DNA of 64,000 nucleotides, from assembly GCA_036924855.1 (NCBI GenBank), contig JBAGRP010000001.1, positions 7,180,001 to 7,244,000 on the forward strand, in the 5' to 3' direction. The notes under the pieces were generated by a model. It saw only the letters and a program-made list of their open reading frames with translations, had not been told where the DNA came from and did no database searches. Below are positions 1 through 8,413 of this stretch, piece by piece; position 1 is the first letter of the stretch; each line of letters starts with the position of its first letter. Made by a program: the position numbers and the translations under genes. The stretch is from Nitrobacteraceae bacterium AZCC 2146 (GTDB lineage Bacteria; Pseudomonadota; Alphaproteobacteria; Rhizobiales; Xanthobacteraceae).

Positions 1-402
1 GATATTCACGTTCTGGGTGTCGAAGACACGCGGAAACGGTTGAAGGTTGACGCCGAAGATCCATTTCATCAGCGCGGAGAACACCGTGGATAGCGCGATC
101 GTCACCATGATCACCGAGATGATCGGCTCCCCGATCATCGGCCGCAGGATCACCATCTGAATCGCGATGCCGAACAGGAACATGAAGACGAGAGTGATCG
201 GCATCCCGAGATAGAACGGCACCTGATACTTCGTGAGCAGCCACCAGCACACCCAGGCACCGATCAGAAGCAATTCGCCTTGCGCGAAGTTCACCACTTG
301 CGTCGCCTTGTAGATCAGCACAAACGACATCGCGACCACGCCATACAGCGTGCCGACCACGAGGCCGTTGACGAGAAGCTGGATAAGGAGGTGGGTGTTC
401 AT
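1..402 (-). CDS. Branched-chain amino acid-type ABC transporter permease (LivH family), partial
   Basis: The reading frame opens with ATG at 402 on the minus strand and runs off the left edge, so only the first 134 residues are visible. The start MNTHLLIQLLVNGLVVGTLY and the following hydrophobic segments with VNFAQGELLLIGA are typical of LivH inner-membrane permeases of the HAAT ABC family, which carry branched-chain amino acids or other small carboxylates. It lies just downstream of the acyl-CoA ligase and the ATPase gene on the same strand, so it probably belongs to the same transport and activation cluster. The substrate cannot be told from sequence. Confidence 0.85.
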   Translation of the reverse strand, partial: MNTHLLIQLLVNGLVVGTLYGVVAMSFVLIYKATQVVNFAQGELLLIGAWVCWWLLTKYQVPFYLGMPITLVFMFLFGIAIQMVILRPMIGEPIISVIMVTIALSTVFSALMKWIFGVNLQPFPRVFDTQNVNI

Positions 403-463
403 GTGGTGGCTCTGGCGCTGACCCGGCTTCGATGTTCGTGATGAAAACGAGCCCTCTCCGCGT

Positions 464-580
464 CATGCCCGGGCTTATCCCGGCCATCCACGCCTTGGCG
501 GCGCAGGAAGGCGTGGATGGCCGGGACGTCGGGCCGCGCCGCTTGCGCGTCGCAGCCTTCGCCCGGCCATGACGGCTCTA
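464..580. repeat. GC-rich intergenic palindrome, GTCATG...CATGAC type
   Basis: The gap between the permease and ligase genes is filled by an imperfect palindrome. It begins GTCATGCCCGGGC and ends GCCCGGCCATGAC, with an inner perfect stem in which GGCCATCCACGCC pairs with GGCGTGGATGGCC. Similar GTCATTCC-bounded elements lie at 14163-14299 and 16610-16746. It could end transcription or stabilise mRNA. Confidence 0.6.
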
Positions 581-592
581 GAAGCTCGTTCC

Positions 593-2524
593 TCATTCCG
601 CCGCCTCCACTCTCGCCGCGTCCCTTGCGAGATCGATCACCAAGAGCGTGGTGCGGATACGCTGGGTGGTGCCGTCCTGGAAGCGGATGATGGTATCGAC
701 GGGGATGTCGCGGGCGCCGCCATAGATGCCGTCGATGATATCGGCGTATTTCTCGTTGATGACGCTGCGGCGAACTTTTCTCGTGCGCGTCAGCTCGCCA
801 TCGTCGGCGTCGAGTTCTTTGTACAGCAGTAGAAACTTCGCGATGCGCTGCGCCGGCGCTAGCGTGGCGTTGACGGCTTCGACTTCCTTGCGCAGCAGCG
901 CGTAGACTTCCGGCCGCGAGGCGAGGTCGGTGTAGGTGGTGAAGGAGATGCGGTTCTTCTCCGCCCATTTCGAGATGATGGAGAAGCGGATGCAGATCAT
1001 CGCCGCCAGCACGTCGCGATTGTCGCCGAGAACAACCGTCTCGGCGATATAGGGCGAGAACTTTAGCTTGTTCTCGATGTATTGCGGCGAGAAGCGTTCG
1101 CCGCGCGCGGTCTGCGCGAGATCCTTGATGCGGTCGATGACGACGAGCTGCTTGCTCTCGTTGAAATAGCCGGCGTCGCCGGAATGCATCCAGCCGTCGC
1201 GCAGGTCAGTGGCGGAGGCTTCCGGGCTCTTGTAGTAGCCGAGGAACATGTTGGGGTGTTTCACCACGATCTCGCCGACGCCATGCACATCCGGCTCGCG
1301 GATCTCGATCTTGATGTTGTCGCCCATCGCGATGCCGGTAGTATCGGGATCGACCGCAGCGGCATCATGCAGCGTGAAGGCGCCGAGCGTCTCGGTCTGG
1401 CCGTACAGCGTGCGCAATGGCACGCCCATGGCGCGGAAGAATTTGAAGGTGTCCGGTCCCAGCGCGGCGCCGCCGGTGGCCGCCGAGCGCAGCCGCGTAA
1501 AGCCGAGCCGATCGCGCAGCGCGCGGAACAGCAGCGTGTCGGCGACCGCCGATTGCTTGCCCTCGGCGAGGGCGGATAGTCCCGCCTTCATGCCGATGTC
1601 GTAGAGCCGCTGTTTCAGCGGCGAGGAATCCATGACGCGGGCGCGAACGTCGGCGGCGATGCCCTCCCAGACCCGCGGCGCGAACAGCACGAAGGTTGGC
1701 GCGATCTCGCGAAAATCGTTCATCATGGTGTCGGACTGCTCGACGAAGTTGACCTTCATCCGTGCGAGCAACCCTTTGCCGAGCGCATAGACCTGCTCCA
1801 TGATCCACGGCAGCGGCAGCACCGAGACATATTCGTCGTCGGGGCCCTTGGGATCGAATTTGAGATAGGTCGCGCAATGGCCGAGTACGCGGCCGGCGGC
1901 GAGCATCGCCAGCTTCGGATGCGATGTGGTGCCCGAGGTGGTGCACAGGATCGCGACGTCCTCGCCGTCGGTCTTGTCGACCAATTGATTGTAAAGATCC
2001 GGCTCGCGCGCAGCGCGGTCGCGGCCCATCTGCGCCAGTTTGTCGGCCTCGATCAGGCGCGGGTCGTCATATTTCCGCATGCCACGCGGATCGGAATAGA
2101 CGATGTGCTTGAGGTCTGGCACGCGGTCGCCGAGACCGAGCAGCTTGTCGACTTGTTCTTCATCCTCGGCGAAAACGATCTTCGCTTCGCCGTAGTTCAG
2201 CAGATAGGCGGCTTCGTCGTCGAGCACGTCACGATAGAGCCCGAGACTCATGGCGCCGATGGCGTGCGCCGCGATCTCAGCCGACACCCAGTCCGGCCGG
2301 TTGTCGCCGATGATGCCGACGACGTCCCCTTTGGCGATGCCAAGCTCGACCATGCCGAGCGCAAAATGCTTCACCCGCGCCTGGTAGTCGTTCCAGGTGA
2401 AGACGCGCCACAGGCCAAAATCCTTCTCGCGCAGCGCGATCTCGCTGCCGTGCTCGCGGGCATTGAGGCGCAGCAGCTTGGGATAGGTATCGGCCTGATC
2501 GACGCGGCCGGCATAGTCCATCAT
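593..2524 (-). CDS. AMP-dependent long-chain acyl-CoA ligase (FadD-like)
   Basis: This 643-residue member of the ANL adenylate-forming superfamily should activate a carboxylic acid to its acyl-CoA with ATP, in the cytoplasm. The P-loop-like motif is TSGTTSHPKLAML (about residues 196-208), a slightly divergent form of TSGTTGxPKG. LYGQTE follows in the adenylate-binding region, and SGDAGYF and VVIDRIKD mark the hinge to the C-terminal lid. ERFSPQYIENKLK is typical of long-chain or aryl ligases. The ATG overlaps the stop of the upstream ATPase gene by 4 nt (ATGA), so the two are probably translationally coupled. Position among permease, ATPase and CoA-transferase genes suggests that the imported acid is activated here; this is inference. 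Confidence 0.9.
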   Translation of the reverse strand: MMDYAGRVDQADTYPKLLRLNAREHGSEIALREKDFGLWRVFTWNDYQARVKHFALGMVELGIAKGDVVGIIGDNRPDWVSAEIAAHAIGAMSLGLYRDVLDDEAAYLLNYGEAKIVFAEDEEQVDKLLGLGDRVPDLKHIVYSDPRGMRKYDDPRLIEADKLAQMGRDRAAREPDLYNQLVDKTDGEDVAILCTTSGTTSHPKLAMLAAGRVLGHCATYLKFDPKGPDDEYVSVLPLPWIMEQVYALGKGLLARMKVNFVEQSDTMMNDFREIAPTFVLFAPRVWEGIAADVRARVMDSSPLKQRLYDIGMKAGLSALAEGKQSAVADTLLFRALRDRLGFTRLRSAATGGAALGPDTFKFFRAMGVPLRTLYGQTETLGAFTLHDAAAVDPDTTGIAMGDNIKIEIREPDVHGVGEIVVKHPNMFLGYYKSPEASATDLRDGWMHSGDAGYFNESKQLVVIDRIKDLAQTARGERFSPQYIENKLKFSPYIAETVVLGDNRDVLAAMICIRFSIISKWAEKNRISFTTYTDLASRPEVYALLRKEVEAVNATLAPAQRIAKFLLLYKELDADDGELTRTRKVRRSVINEKYADIIDGIYGGARDIPVDTIIRFQDGTTQRIRTTLLVIDLARDAARVEAAE

Positions 2525-3342
2525 GCCGCGGTCTCCGTGGTGATCGGCGTGTGGTCGGGATCGACCAGCACCTCATCCTCTTCGCCGAGATAGGCGCGCT
2601 TGACGTGCGGATCGGCCAGCACCGCGGCGGGATCGCCCTCGGCGATCTTGCGGCCGAAATCCAGCACCATCACGCGGTGCGAGATGTCCATCACCACGCC
2701 CATGTCGTGCTCGATCATCATCACCGTCATGCCGTACTCTTCGTTGAGGTCGACGATGTAGCGTGCCATGTCCTCCTTCTCTTCGAAGTTCATGCCGGCC
2801 ATCGGCTCGTCTAGCAAGATCAGCCGCGGCTCCAGCGCCATGGCGCGGGCGAGTTCGACGCGCTTGCGCAGGCCGTAGGGCAGGGTGCCGGCGGTAGCCT
2901 TGCGCACCGATTGCAGGTCGAGAAAGTCGATGATCTCCTCGACCTTGCGGCGGTGTTCGAGTTCTTCGGTTCGCGCGCCGGTCAGCCAGTACAGCGAGCC
3001 GGTCAGAAAATTGTTCTTCAACAGGTGATGGCGGCCGACCATGATGTTGTCGAGCACGCTCATGTGGTGAAACAGCGCGAGGTTCTGGAAGGTGCGGCCG
3101 ATGCCGAGGCCGGGGCGGGCATTGGGCGTGAGCGCGGTGATGTCCTGGCCGCGATAGAACAACTGGCCTTCGGTCGGCCGGTAGCGGCCTGAGATGCAGT
3201 TGACGATCGAGGTCTTGCCGGCGCCGTTCGGGCCGATGATCGAGAACAGCTCGCCGTCATGGACGGCAAAGTTCACCTCGGTGAGCGCACGGACGCCACC
3301 AAAGCGCAGTGACACCCCGCGCACTTCCAAAGCGTGTTCCAC
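2521..3342 (-). CDS. ABC transporter ATP-binding protein (LivG family)
   Basis: This 273-residue ATPase energises a branched-chain-type importer. It shows Walker A GPNGAGKTS near residues 38-46, the LivG-type signature LPYGLRKRVELARA in place of LSGGQ, Walker B LILLDEPMAGMN, and the H-loop MMIEHDM. The C-terminal AYLGEEDE is the usual LivG ending, followed by a short extra tail. It overlaps the acyl-CoA ligase gene by 4 nt and is separated from the LivF/LivG/LivM/LivH group by a divergently oriented Crp/Fnr gene. The natural partner permease may be the partial one at the left edge. Confidence 0.92.
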   Translation of the reverse strand: MEHALEVRGVSLRFGGVRALTEVNFAVHDGELFSIIGPNGAGKTSIVNCISGRYRPTEGQLFYRGQDITALTPNARPGLGIGRTFQNLALFHHMSVLDNIMVGRHHLLKNNFLTGSLYWLTGARTEELEHRRKVEEIIDFLDLQSVRKATAGTLPYGLRKRVELARAMALEPRLILLDEPMAGMNFEEKEDMARYIVDLNEEYGMTVMMIEHDMGVVMDISHRVMVLDFGRKIAEGDPAAVLADPHVKRAYLGEEDEVLVDPDHTPITTETAA

Positions 3343-3759
3343 GCAATCCCCTCCCAGATACGGCGCTTGACGCGCTCTTTATCCATATTTCGCTGCTGAC
3401 CTTACATTGCCCGGTCTTGTCAGGCCATTCTACTAATGACGTTCCGCCCCTTAACCTATCCTGCGACTTTGCTCATGTCCGCCACTTGTCATCCGTCGGA
3501 TATGCGTGGCGTTGCACGAGACCGCCTTCAGTAATGCAAAGCGATGCTCTAAAATGTCTTGTGCCCGACATTTCGTCGCGCAATTTTCGCGACTGCGGCG
3601 CGCTCCCGCGAATTCGGAGAAAGAGTGGCGGGGCGGGTTGCGGGGCCATTGCCGCATCGCAACATTTCGACCGAGCACCCAAATGAGCAAGGGTTTGGCG
3701 CCTTACCACATTGACATGCCGGAAGCCGGGGGCGAGTAAACGGTGACGGTAATGACATC
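3343..3759. other. Divergent intergenic region between the LivG-type and Crp/Fnr genes
   Basis: These 417 bases separate two divergent genes and must contain both promoters. Short open frames occur on both strands but none has a ribosome binding site or family resemblance. I see no convincing FNR-type TTGAT-N4-ATCAA box. Confidence 0.5.
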
Positions 3760-4434
3760 ATGATTGCTGCAGATCATCTCAGACGCATCGCAGCCTGGTC
3801 GCGCGACTTGAACGAGCACGAGGTGGACGTTGCCCGCGCGGGTATCGTTGAGAAGTCGTTCAAGGCGAACGAATCTATCTGCATGCGCGGCGACCAATTC
3901 GAATACTGGACGGGCGTAGTCACCGGTCTGGTCAAAATCGGCACTGTATCGCGCGCCGGCAAAGCCGTCAGTTTTACTGGCTTGACCGCCGGCGCATGGT
4001 TTGGCGAAGGCACCGTGCTCAAGAATGAAGCGCGGCGATACGATGTGGTCGCTTTGCGCGATACGCGCCTGGCGATGATGGACCGCGCCACGTTCTTCCG
4101 GTTGCTCGAAAACAGCGTTGTGTTCAATCGTTTCCTGGTCGGACAATTGAACGAACGTCTTGGTCAGTTCATGGCTCTGCTTGAACATGGTCGGATGCTG
4201 GATGCGACGGCCAGCCTCGCGCGCTGCATCGCATCGCTGTTCAACCCGATCCTGTATCCGGACCTGACCCGCCACCTCGAAATCACCCAGGAGGAGATCG
4301 GCGCGCTGTCCGGCATCTCGCGGCAGAACGCCAACAAGTGCCTCCAGACGCTGGAACGCGAAGGCCTGTTGCGGCTCGAATATGGCGGCGTCACCATCGT
4401 CGATCTCGAGCGCCTGCGCCATTACGGGGAATAG
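3760..4434 (+). CDS. Crp/Fnr family transcriptional regulator
   Basis: The 224-residue protein has an N-terminal cyclic-nucleotide-binding-like beta-barrel (about residues 15-130, with the GDQFEYWTGVVTGLVKI and GAWFGEGTVL turns) and a C-terminal winged helix. The helix-turn-helix is ITQEEIGALSGISRQNANKC followed by LQTLEREGLLRL. It lacks the N-terminal cysteine cluster of oxygen-sensing FNR and the cAMP-contact residues are not obvious, so the signal is unknown. It sits between, and opposite to, the transporter and ligase genes and may control them. The start is the ATG at 3760. Confidence 0.88.
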   Translation: MIAADHLRRIAAWSRDLNEHEVDVARAGIVEKSFKANESICMRGDQFEYWTGVVTGLVKIGTVSRAGKAVSFTGLTAGAWFGEGTVLKNEARRYDVVALRDTRLAMMDRATFFRLLENSVVFNRFLVGQLNERLGQFMALLEHGRMLDATASLARCIASLFNPILYPDLTRHLEITQEEIGALSGISRQNANKCLQTLEREGLLRLEYGGVTIVDLERLRHYGE

Positions 4435-4513
4435 GTGCCGTGACCTTTACCTCTCCCCGCAGACGGGCGAGGGAGCGCGCCGTGCGCGCGGTTAGACCGC
4501 TCGCATCAGCCAG

Positions 4514-5209
4514 TTAAACTTCCAGCCATTCCTTGCGCACCGCGGCGTTGCCCTTCAGCTCCGCCGGCGTGCCTTCGAACACGATTCGGCCGTGGCCCAT
4601 CACGTACAGACGGTGCGAGATGCGCATGGCGATCGACAGCTTCTGCTCCACCAGCAGGATGGCGACGCCGCGTCGCGCGATCTCGGCGATCAGGTCGCCG
4701 ACCTGCTGCACGATGATCGGCGCCAGCCCCTCGGTGGGCTCGTCGATCATCACCAGGTCCGGGTCGCCCATCAGGGTGCGGCAAATCGTCAGCATCTGCT
4801 TCTCGCCGCCGGACAGCACGCCCGCGGCGGTATCTGCGCGCGCGGCGAGGTTGGGAAACATCTCGAGCATGTCGTCGAGCTTCCACTTACCGGGATGGCG
4901 GGGGTCCTTGATCCCCAGCATCAGGTTCTGCCGGACCGTCAGCGCCGGGAAGATGTCGCGATGCTCCGGCACATAGCCGAGCCCGAGATGCGCGATCTTG
5001 TAGCTGGGCAGGCCCGCGATGTCCTTGCCCTTGAAGCGGATCGAGCCCTGTGGCGGCACCTCGCCCATGATCGCCTTCACCGTGGTGGAGCGGCCGACGC
5101 CGTTGCGGCCGAGCAGGCTGACCACCTCGCCGGCGTCGATATGCATGTCGACGCCCTGCAAGATGTGGCTCTTGCCGTAATAGGCGTGGAGATCGCGTAC
5201 CATGAGCAT
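4514..5209 (-). CDS. ABC transporter ATP-binding protein (LivF family) with Arg in the Walker A motif
   Basis: This 231-residue LivF-type ATPase starts at the ATG at 5209, which overlaps the upstream gene's TGA by one base (TGATG). Features are the LivF-typical AYYGKSHILQG, Walker A GRNGVGRST, signature LSGGEKQMLTICR, Walker B LVMIDEPTEGLAP and H-loop LLVEQKL. The invariant Walker A lysine is replaced by arginine (residue 40, codon CGC at 5092-5090). The longer open frame reaching 5671 is only a shadow of the upstream gene. It is the last gene of a five-gene importer operon (binding protein, LivH, LivM, LivG, LivF). Confidence 0.92.
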   Translation of the reverse strand: MLMVRDLHAYYGKSHILQGVDMHIDAGEVVSLLGRNGVGRSTTVKAIMGEVPPQGSIRFKGKDIAGLPSYKIAHLGLGYVPEHRDIFPALTVRQNLMLGIKDPRHPGKWKLDDMLEMFPNLAARADTAAGVLSGGEKQMLTICRTLMGDPDLVMIDEPTEGLAPIIVQQVGDLIAEIARRGVAILLVEQKLSIAMRISHRLYVMGHGRIVFEGTPAELKGNAAVRKEWLEV

Positions 5210-5958
5210 CACGCCGCCTCCTCGCCGAGATAGGCTTCCTTGACCTTGGGATTGCCGCGGATTTCCTCCGGTGTGCCCGAGGCGATGATCTGGCCGTAGA
5301 CCAGCACCGAGATGCGGTCGGCGAGGCCGAACACCACGCTCATGTCGTGCTCGACGATCAGCAGCGTGCGGCCCTCGGTGAGGCGGCGGATCAGCGCCAC
5401 CGCGCGCTCGGTCTCGGCGTGGCTCATGCCGGCGGTGGGCTCGTCGAGTAGGATGACGTCGGCGCCGCCCGCAATGGTGATGCCGATCTCCAGCGCGCGC
5501 TGCTCGGCGTAGGTCAGAAGCCCCGCCGGCACGTCGCGCCGGGCGGTCAGGCTGATATCCACAAGGATCTGCGCGGTGCGTTCGCGCACCTCGGGCAGGT
5601 TGTCGATGTTCTTCCAGAACGCGTAGCGCTGCCCGGTGGCCCACAGCACGGCGCAGCGGATGTTTTCCCACACCGTCATGTTGGCGAACACGTTGGTGAC
5701 CTGGAAGCTTCGCGACAGGCCGCGGCGGTTGATCTGGTAGGGCGGCAGGCCGGAGATCACCTCGTCGCGCAGCAGGATGCTGCCGACGGAGGGCTTCATG
5801 TAGCCGCTGATCAGGTTGAACAAAGTCGACTTGCCGGCGCCGTTGGGGCCGATCAGGGCGTGGCGCTCGCCTTGCGCGACCTTGAGGTCGACGTTGCGGA
5901 TCACCGAGGTGATGCCAAAAGTCTTCTCCACCCCGCGCAGTTCGATGCTGGTGCTCAT
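5209..5958 (-). CDS. ABC transporter ATP-binding protein (LivG family)
   Basis: This 249-residue ATPase starts MSTSIELRGVEKTFG at the ATG at 5958, overlapping the LivM-type gene by 4 nt. It shows Walker A GPNGAGKST, Q-loop region SRSFQVTNVFANMTVWEN, a LivG-type signature in LLTYAEQRALEIGITIAGG, Walker B VILLDEPTAGMS, H-loop LLIVEHDM and the terminal AYLGEEAA. The track of overlaps through this operon (4, 4 and 1 nt) indicates one polycistronic, coupled unit. It pairs with the LivF-type ATPase whose Walker A lysine is substituted, so this subunit may supply the better catalytic site. Confidence 0.92.
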   Translation of the reverse strand: MSTSIELRGVEKTFGITSVIRNVDLKVAQGERHALIGPNGAGKSTLFNLISGYMKPSVGSILLRDEVISGLPPYQINRRGLSRSFQVTNVFANMTVWENIRCAVLWATGQRYAFWKNIDNLPEVRERTAQILVDISLTARRDVPAGLLTYAEQRALEIGITIAGGADVILLDEPTAGMSHAETERAVALIRRLTEGRTLLIVEHDMSVVFGLADRISVLVYGQIIASGTPEEIRGNPKVKEAYLGEEAA

Positions 5959-7256
5959 GCGGCGACTCCCTTGTCGCGGGCGGCGCCGAGCGCGTCGTCC
6001 CAGGCCAGCGCGACGCGTCCCCAGCTGCGCCGCGCGAGGAAAAACCCGCCGACGATCAGGATCATGGCCATCGCCCAGATGTAGGGGCTTGCAGCATCGA
6101 AGCGGATGCCGAACGACTTGATGTGGGAATCGTCGCCGGGATTGACGGTGAAATGCACGACGGTCTCGATCGCCAGCATCAGCCCGGTGACCATCGCCAA
6201 TGTCGGCACGAAGGCGACCGCGTAGCTCGGCAGCACCCGGCTGAGCGTGCCGGCGCGGATCAGCGGACGGTGCATCATCAAGAGGCCGGTGATGCCGCCC
6301 GGCGCAAACATCACGACGGCGATGAAGATCAGCCCGAAATACAACTGCCATACCGGCGTGAGATCGCTGAGGCCGAGCGACAGCAGCGTGACGAAGATCG
6401 CGCCGACGATCGGGCCGATGAAGAAGCCGACGCCGCCGATATAGGTGGCGAACAGCACGGTGCCGGACTGCACCGCGCCGAGATAGGCCGAATTGGCGAT
6501 CTCGAAATTGATCGCCGCCAGCGCGCCGGCGATGCCGGCGAAGAAGCCGGAGAAGCAGAAGGCGAGATAGCGGATCACATGCGGGTCGTAGCCGACGAAC
6601 TGCACCCGCTCGGGATTGTCGCGCACCGCGTTGCACATCCGGCCCAGCGGCGTGCGGGTCAGCGCGTACATGGCGAGGACCGCCAGCAGCGTCCACGCCG
6701 CCACCAGATAATAGATCTGGATCTGCGGCCCGAAACTCCAGTCGAACAGCCGGAATACTTTTGTGCGGTTGGCGGAGACGCCGGCCTCGCCGCCGAAGAA
6801 GGTGCGCAGGATCAGCGCCGACGACGCCACGAGTTCGGCGAGGCCCAGCGAGATCATCGCGAACGCCGTGCCGGAGCGCCGCGTCGAGACCCAGCCGAGC
6901 AAGGCGGCGAACAACAGCCCGGTGAGGCCGCCGATCAGCGGGATGACAGGCAGCGGGATCGCCAGCTTGTTGCGCGCGACGATGTTGATGGCGTGGATCG
7001 CAAGAAAGCCGCCGAGGCCGTAATACACCGCATGGCCGAACGACAGCATGCCGGTCTGTCCGAGCAGGATATTGTAGGACAAGGCGAAGATGATGGAGAT
7101 ACCGATCAGGCTGAACGTGGTCAGCGAGCCTCCGGAGGAGAACAGCTTTGGCAGCACCAGCAGCGCCACGACCACGGCGAGCCACATTCCGTAGAATTTG
7201 AGTTTGTCGGCCGCGGCGGGCAGCGGCGGCGCGGCGTGGGTGGCGAGTTCGCTCAT
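5955..7256 (-). CDS. Branched-chain amino acid-type ABC transporter permease (LivM family)
   Basis: This 433-residue inner-membrane permease begins MSELATHAAPPLPAAADKLK and has the LivM core, with ALSYNILLGQTGMLSFGHAV and YYGLGGFLAIHA near residues 55-90. The cytoplasmic loop TPLGRMCNAVRDNPERVQFV contacts the ATPases. It is longer than the usual 320-360 residues because of an N-terminal extension and an insert near the C-terminus (residues about 355-395) with an extra hydrophobic segment and a soluble stretch. It overlaps the LivH-type gene by 4 nt upstream and the LivG-type gene by 4 nt downstream. Confidence 0.92.
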   Translation of the reverse strand: MSELATHAAPPLPAAADKLKFYGMWLAVVVALLVLPKLFSSGGSLTTFSLIGISIIFALSYNILLGQTGMLSFGHAVYYGLGGFLAIHAINIVARNKLAIPLPVIPLIGGLTGLLFAALLGWVSTRRSGTAFAMISLGLAELVASSALILRTFFGGEAGVSANRTKVFRLFDWSFGPQIQIYYLVAAWTLLAVLAMYALTRTPLGRMCNAVRDNPERVQFVGYDPHVIRYLAFCFSGFFAGIAGALAAINFEIANSAYLGAVQSGTVLFATYIGGVGFFIGPIVGAIFVTLLSLGLSDLTPVWQLYFGLIFIAVVMFAPGGITGLLMMHRPLIRAGTLSRVLPSYAVAFVPTLAMVTGLMLAIETVVHFTVNPGDDSHIKSFGIRFDAASPYIWAMAMILIVGGFFLARRSWGRVALAWDDALGAARDKGVAA

Positions 7257-8200
7257 GTGTCGCGTGTTCCCAAGAGACCCATCGGGCGGAAGATCAAGAT
7301 CAGCACCAGCAGCAGATAGGGCATGATCGGCGCGATCTGGGCGATGGTCACGTTCCAGATGTCGGACAGCCAGGTCGCCGCATAGGCCGGGCTGAGCGGC
7401 CCGAAGGCGCCGGCCAGCGAGCCGTTCATGGACACCGCAAAGGTCTGCACCAGCCCGATCAGCAACGACGCCGCAAAGGCGCCGGGCAGCGAGCCCAGCC
7501 CGCCGACCACCACGACGACGAACAGGATCGGCCCGAGCAGCCCCGCCATGTTGGACTGCGTCACCAGCGCGGGACCTGCGATCACGCCGGCGACGGCGGC
7601 GAGCGCGGTGCCGACGCCGAATACCAGCATGAAGATGCGCCCGACATTGTGGCCGAGATGGCCGACCATGTGCGGATGGGTCAGCGCCGCCTGCACGATC
7701 AGGCCGATCCGCGTCTTCTTCAGCACGATGAGAAGGCTGACGAAGATCACGATCGACACCAGCAGCATGAACATCTTGAACGCCGGATAGTTGGTGGAGA
7801 AGATCGTGAACGCCGGGAAGTCCAGCAGCGGCGGCACGCGAAAGTCCACCGGGCTCTTGCCCCAGATGATCTGCACGATTTCCTCGATGGCGAACGCCAG
7901 CCCAAAGGTGAACAGCAGTTCGGCGACGTGGCCGTTCCTGTGCACCCGGCGCAGCCCGTAGCGCTCGACGCCGGCGCCAATGGCGCCGGCGAGCAGCGGC
8001 GCGATGACTAGCGCGGGCCAGAATCCGACCCAGCGGCTGATCTGGAACCCAAAGAACGCGCCCAGCATGTAGAAGCTGGCATGCGCGAAGTTGAGCACGC
8101 CGAGCATGCTGAAGATCACGGTCAGCCCGCTCGCCATCAGGAACAGCAGCATGCCGAACAGCACGCCGTTGAGGGTGGAGATGACGATCAGTTCAAGCAC
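7253..8200 (-). CDS. Branched-chain amino acid-type ABC transporter permease (LivH family)
   Basis: This 315-residue membrane protein starts with GTG at 8200 (MLELIVISTLNGVLFGMLLF). It has the LivH features MLGVLNFAHASFYMLGAFFG near residues 33-52, a cytoplasmic loop with KKTRIGLIVQAALTHPHMVG, and several hydrophobic helices. It ends RPMGLLGTRDT, the usual permease terminus. It is coupled to the LivM-type gene by an ATGA overlap. Upstream, a long GC-rich hairpin region separates it from the binding-protein gene on the same strand. Confidence 0.92.
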   Translation of the reverse strand: MLELIVISTLNGVLFGMLLFLMASGLTVIFSMLGVLNFAHASFYMLGAFFGFQISRWVGFWPALVIAPLLAGAIGAGVERYGLRRVHRNGHVAELLFTFGLAFAIEEIVQIIWGKSPVDFRVPPLLDFPAFTIFSTNYPAFKMFMLLVSIVIFVSLLIVLKKTRIGLIVQAALTHPHMVGHLGHNVGRIFMLVFGVGTALAAVAGVIAGPALVTQSNMAGLLGPILFVVVVVGGLGSLPGAFAASLLIGLVQTFAVSMNGSLAGAFGPLSPAYAATWLSDIWNVTIAQIAPIMPYLLLVLILIFRPMGLLGTRDT

Positions 8201-8252
8201 GGTGGGCCTATGATCATGAGCTTTGTCTTGTGAAAGGTCGCTTCTTCTTCAC

Positions 8253-8373
8253 CTCTCCCCGCTTGCGGGGAGAGGTCGGAGCCGAGCGTCAGCGAGGCTT
8301 CGGGTGAGGGGGAGCCAGAGAGTCTCTCGGGGTCCCCCTCACCCCGACCCTCTCCCCGCAAGCGGGGAGAGGG
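8253..8373. repeat. Pair of GC-rich palindromes in the binding protein-permease spacer
   Basis: Two self-complementary blocks, CTCTCCCCGC-TT-GCGGGGAGAG (8253-8274) and a 26-bp palindrome at 8348-8373 with the same core and AA in the loop, lie about 75 bp apart. Between them GTGAGGGGGA is matched by TCCCCCTCAC, so the whole region can fold into a large hairpin. A partial relative (acctctccccgc) lies at 4446. Position just after the highly expressed binding-protein gene suggests mRNA stabilisation or attenuation before the permease genes. Confidence 0.7.
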
Positions 8374-8413
8374 GGCTACAGCGCGCGTTGCGTAGCAAGC
8401 GTTCCAACTACGC

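Noticed and set aside
3343..3759. FNR/Crp-type binding box upstream of the Crp/Fnr gene
   Set aside because: I searched by eye for TTGAT-N4-ATCAA and TGTGA-N6-TCACA patterns and found none with both arms.
5672..7185. Long Arg-rich extension upstream of the LivG-type gene at 5209-5958
   Set aside because: It is the shadow of the LivM-type gene in another frame; the true start is ATG 5958 with an ATGA overlap.
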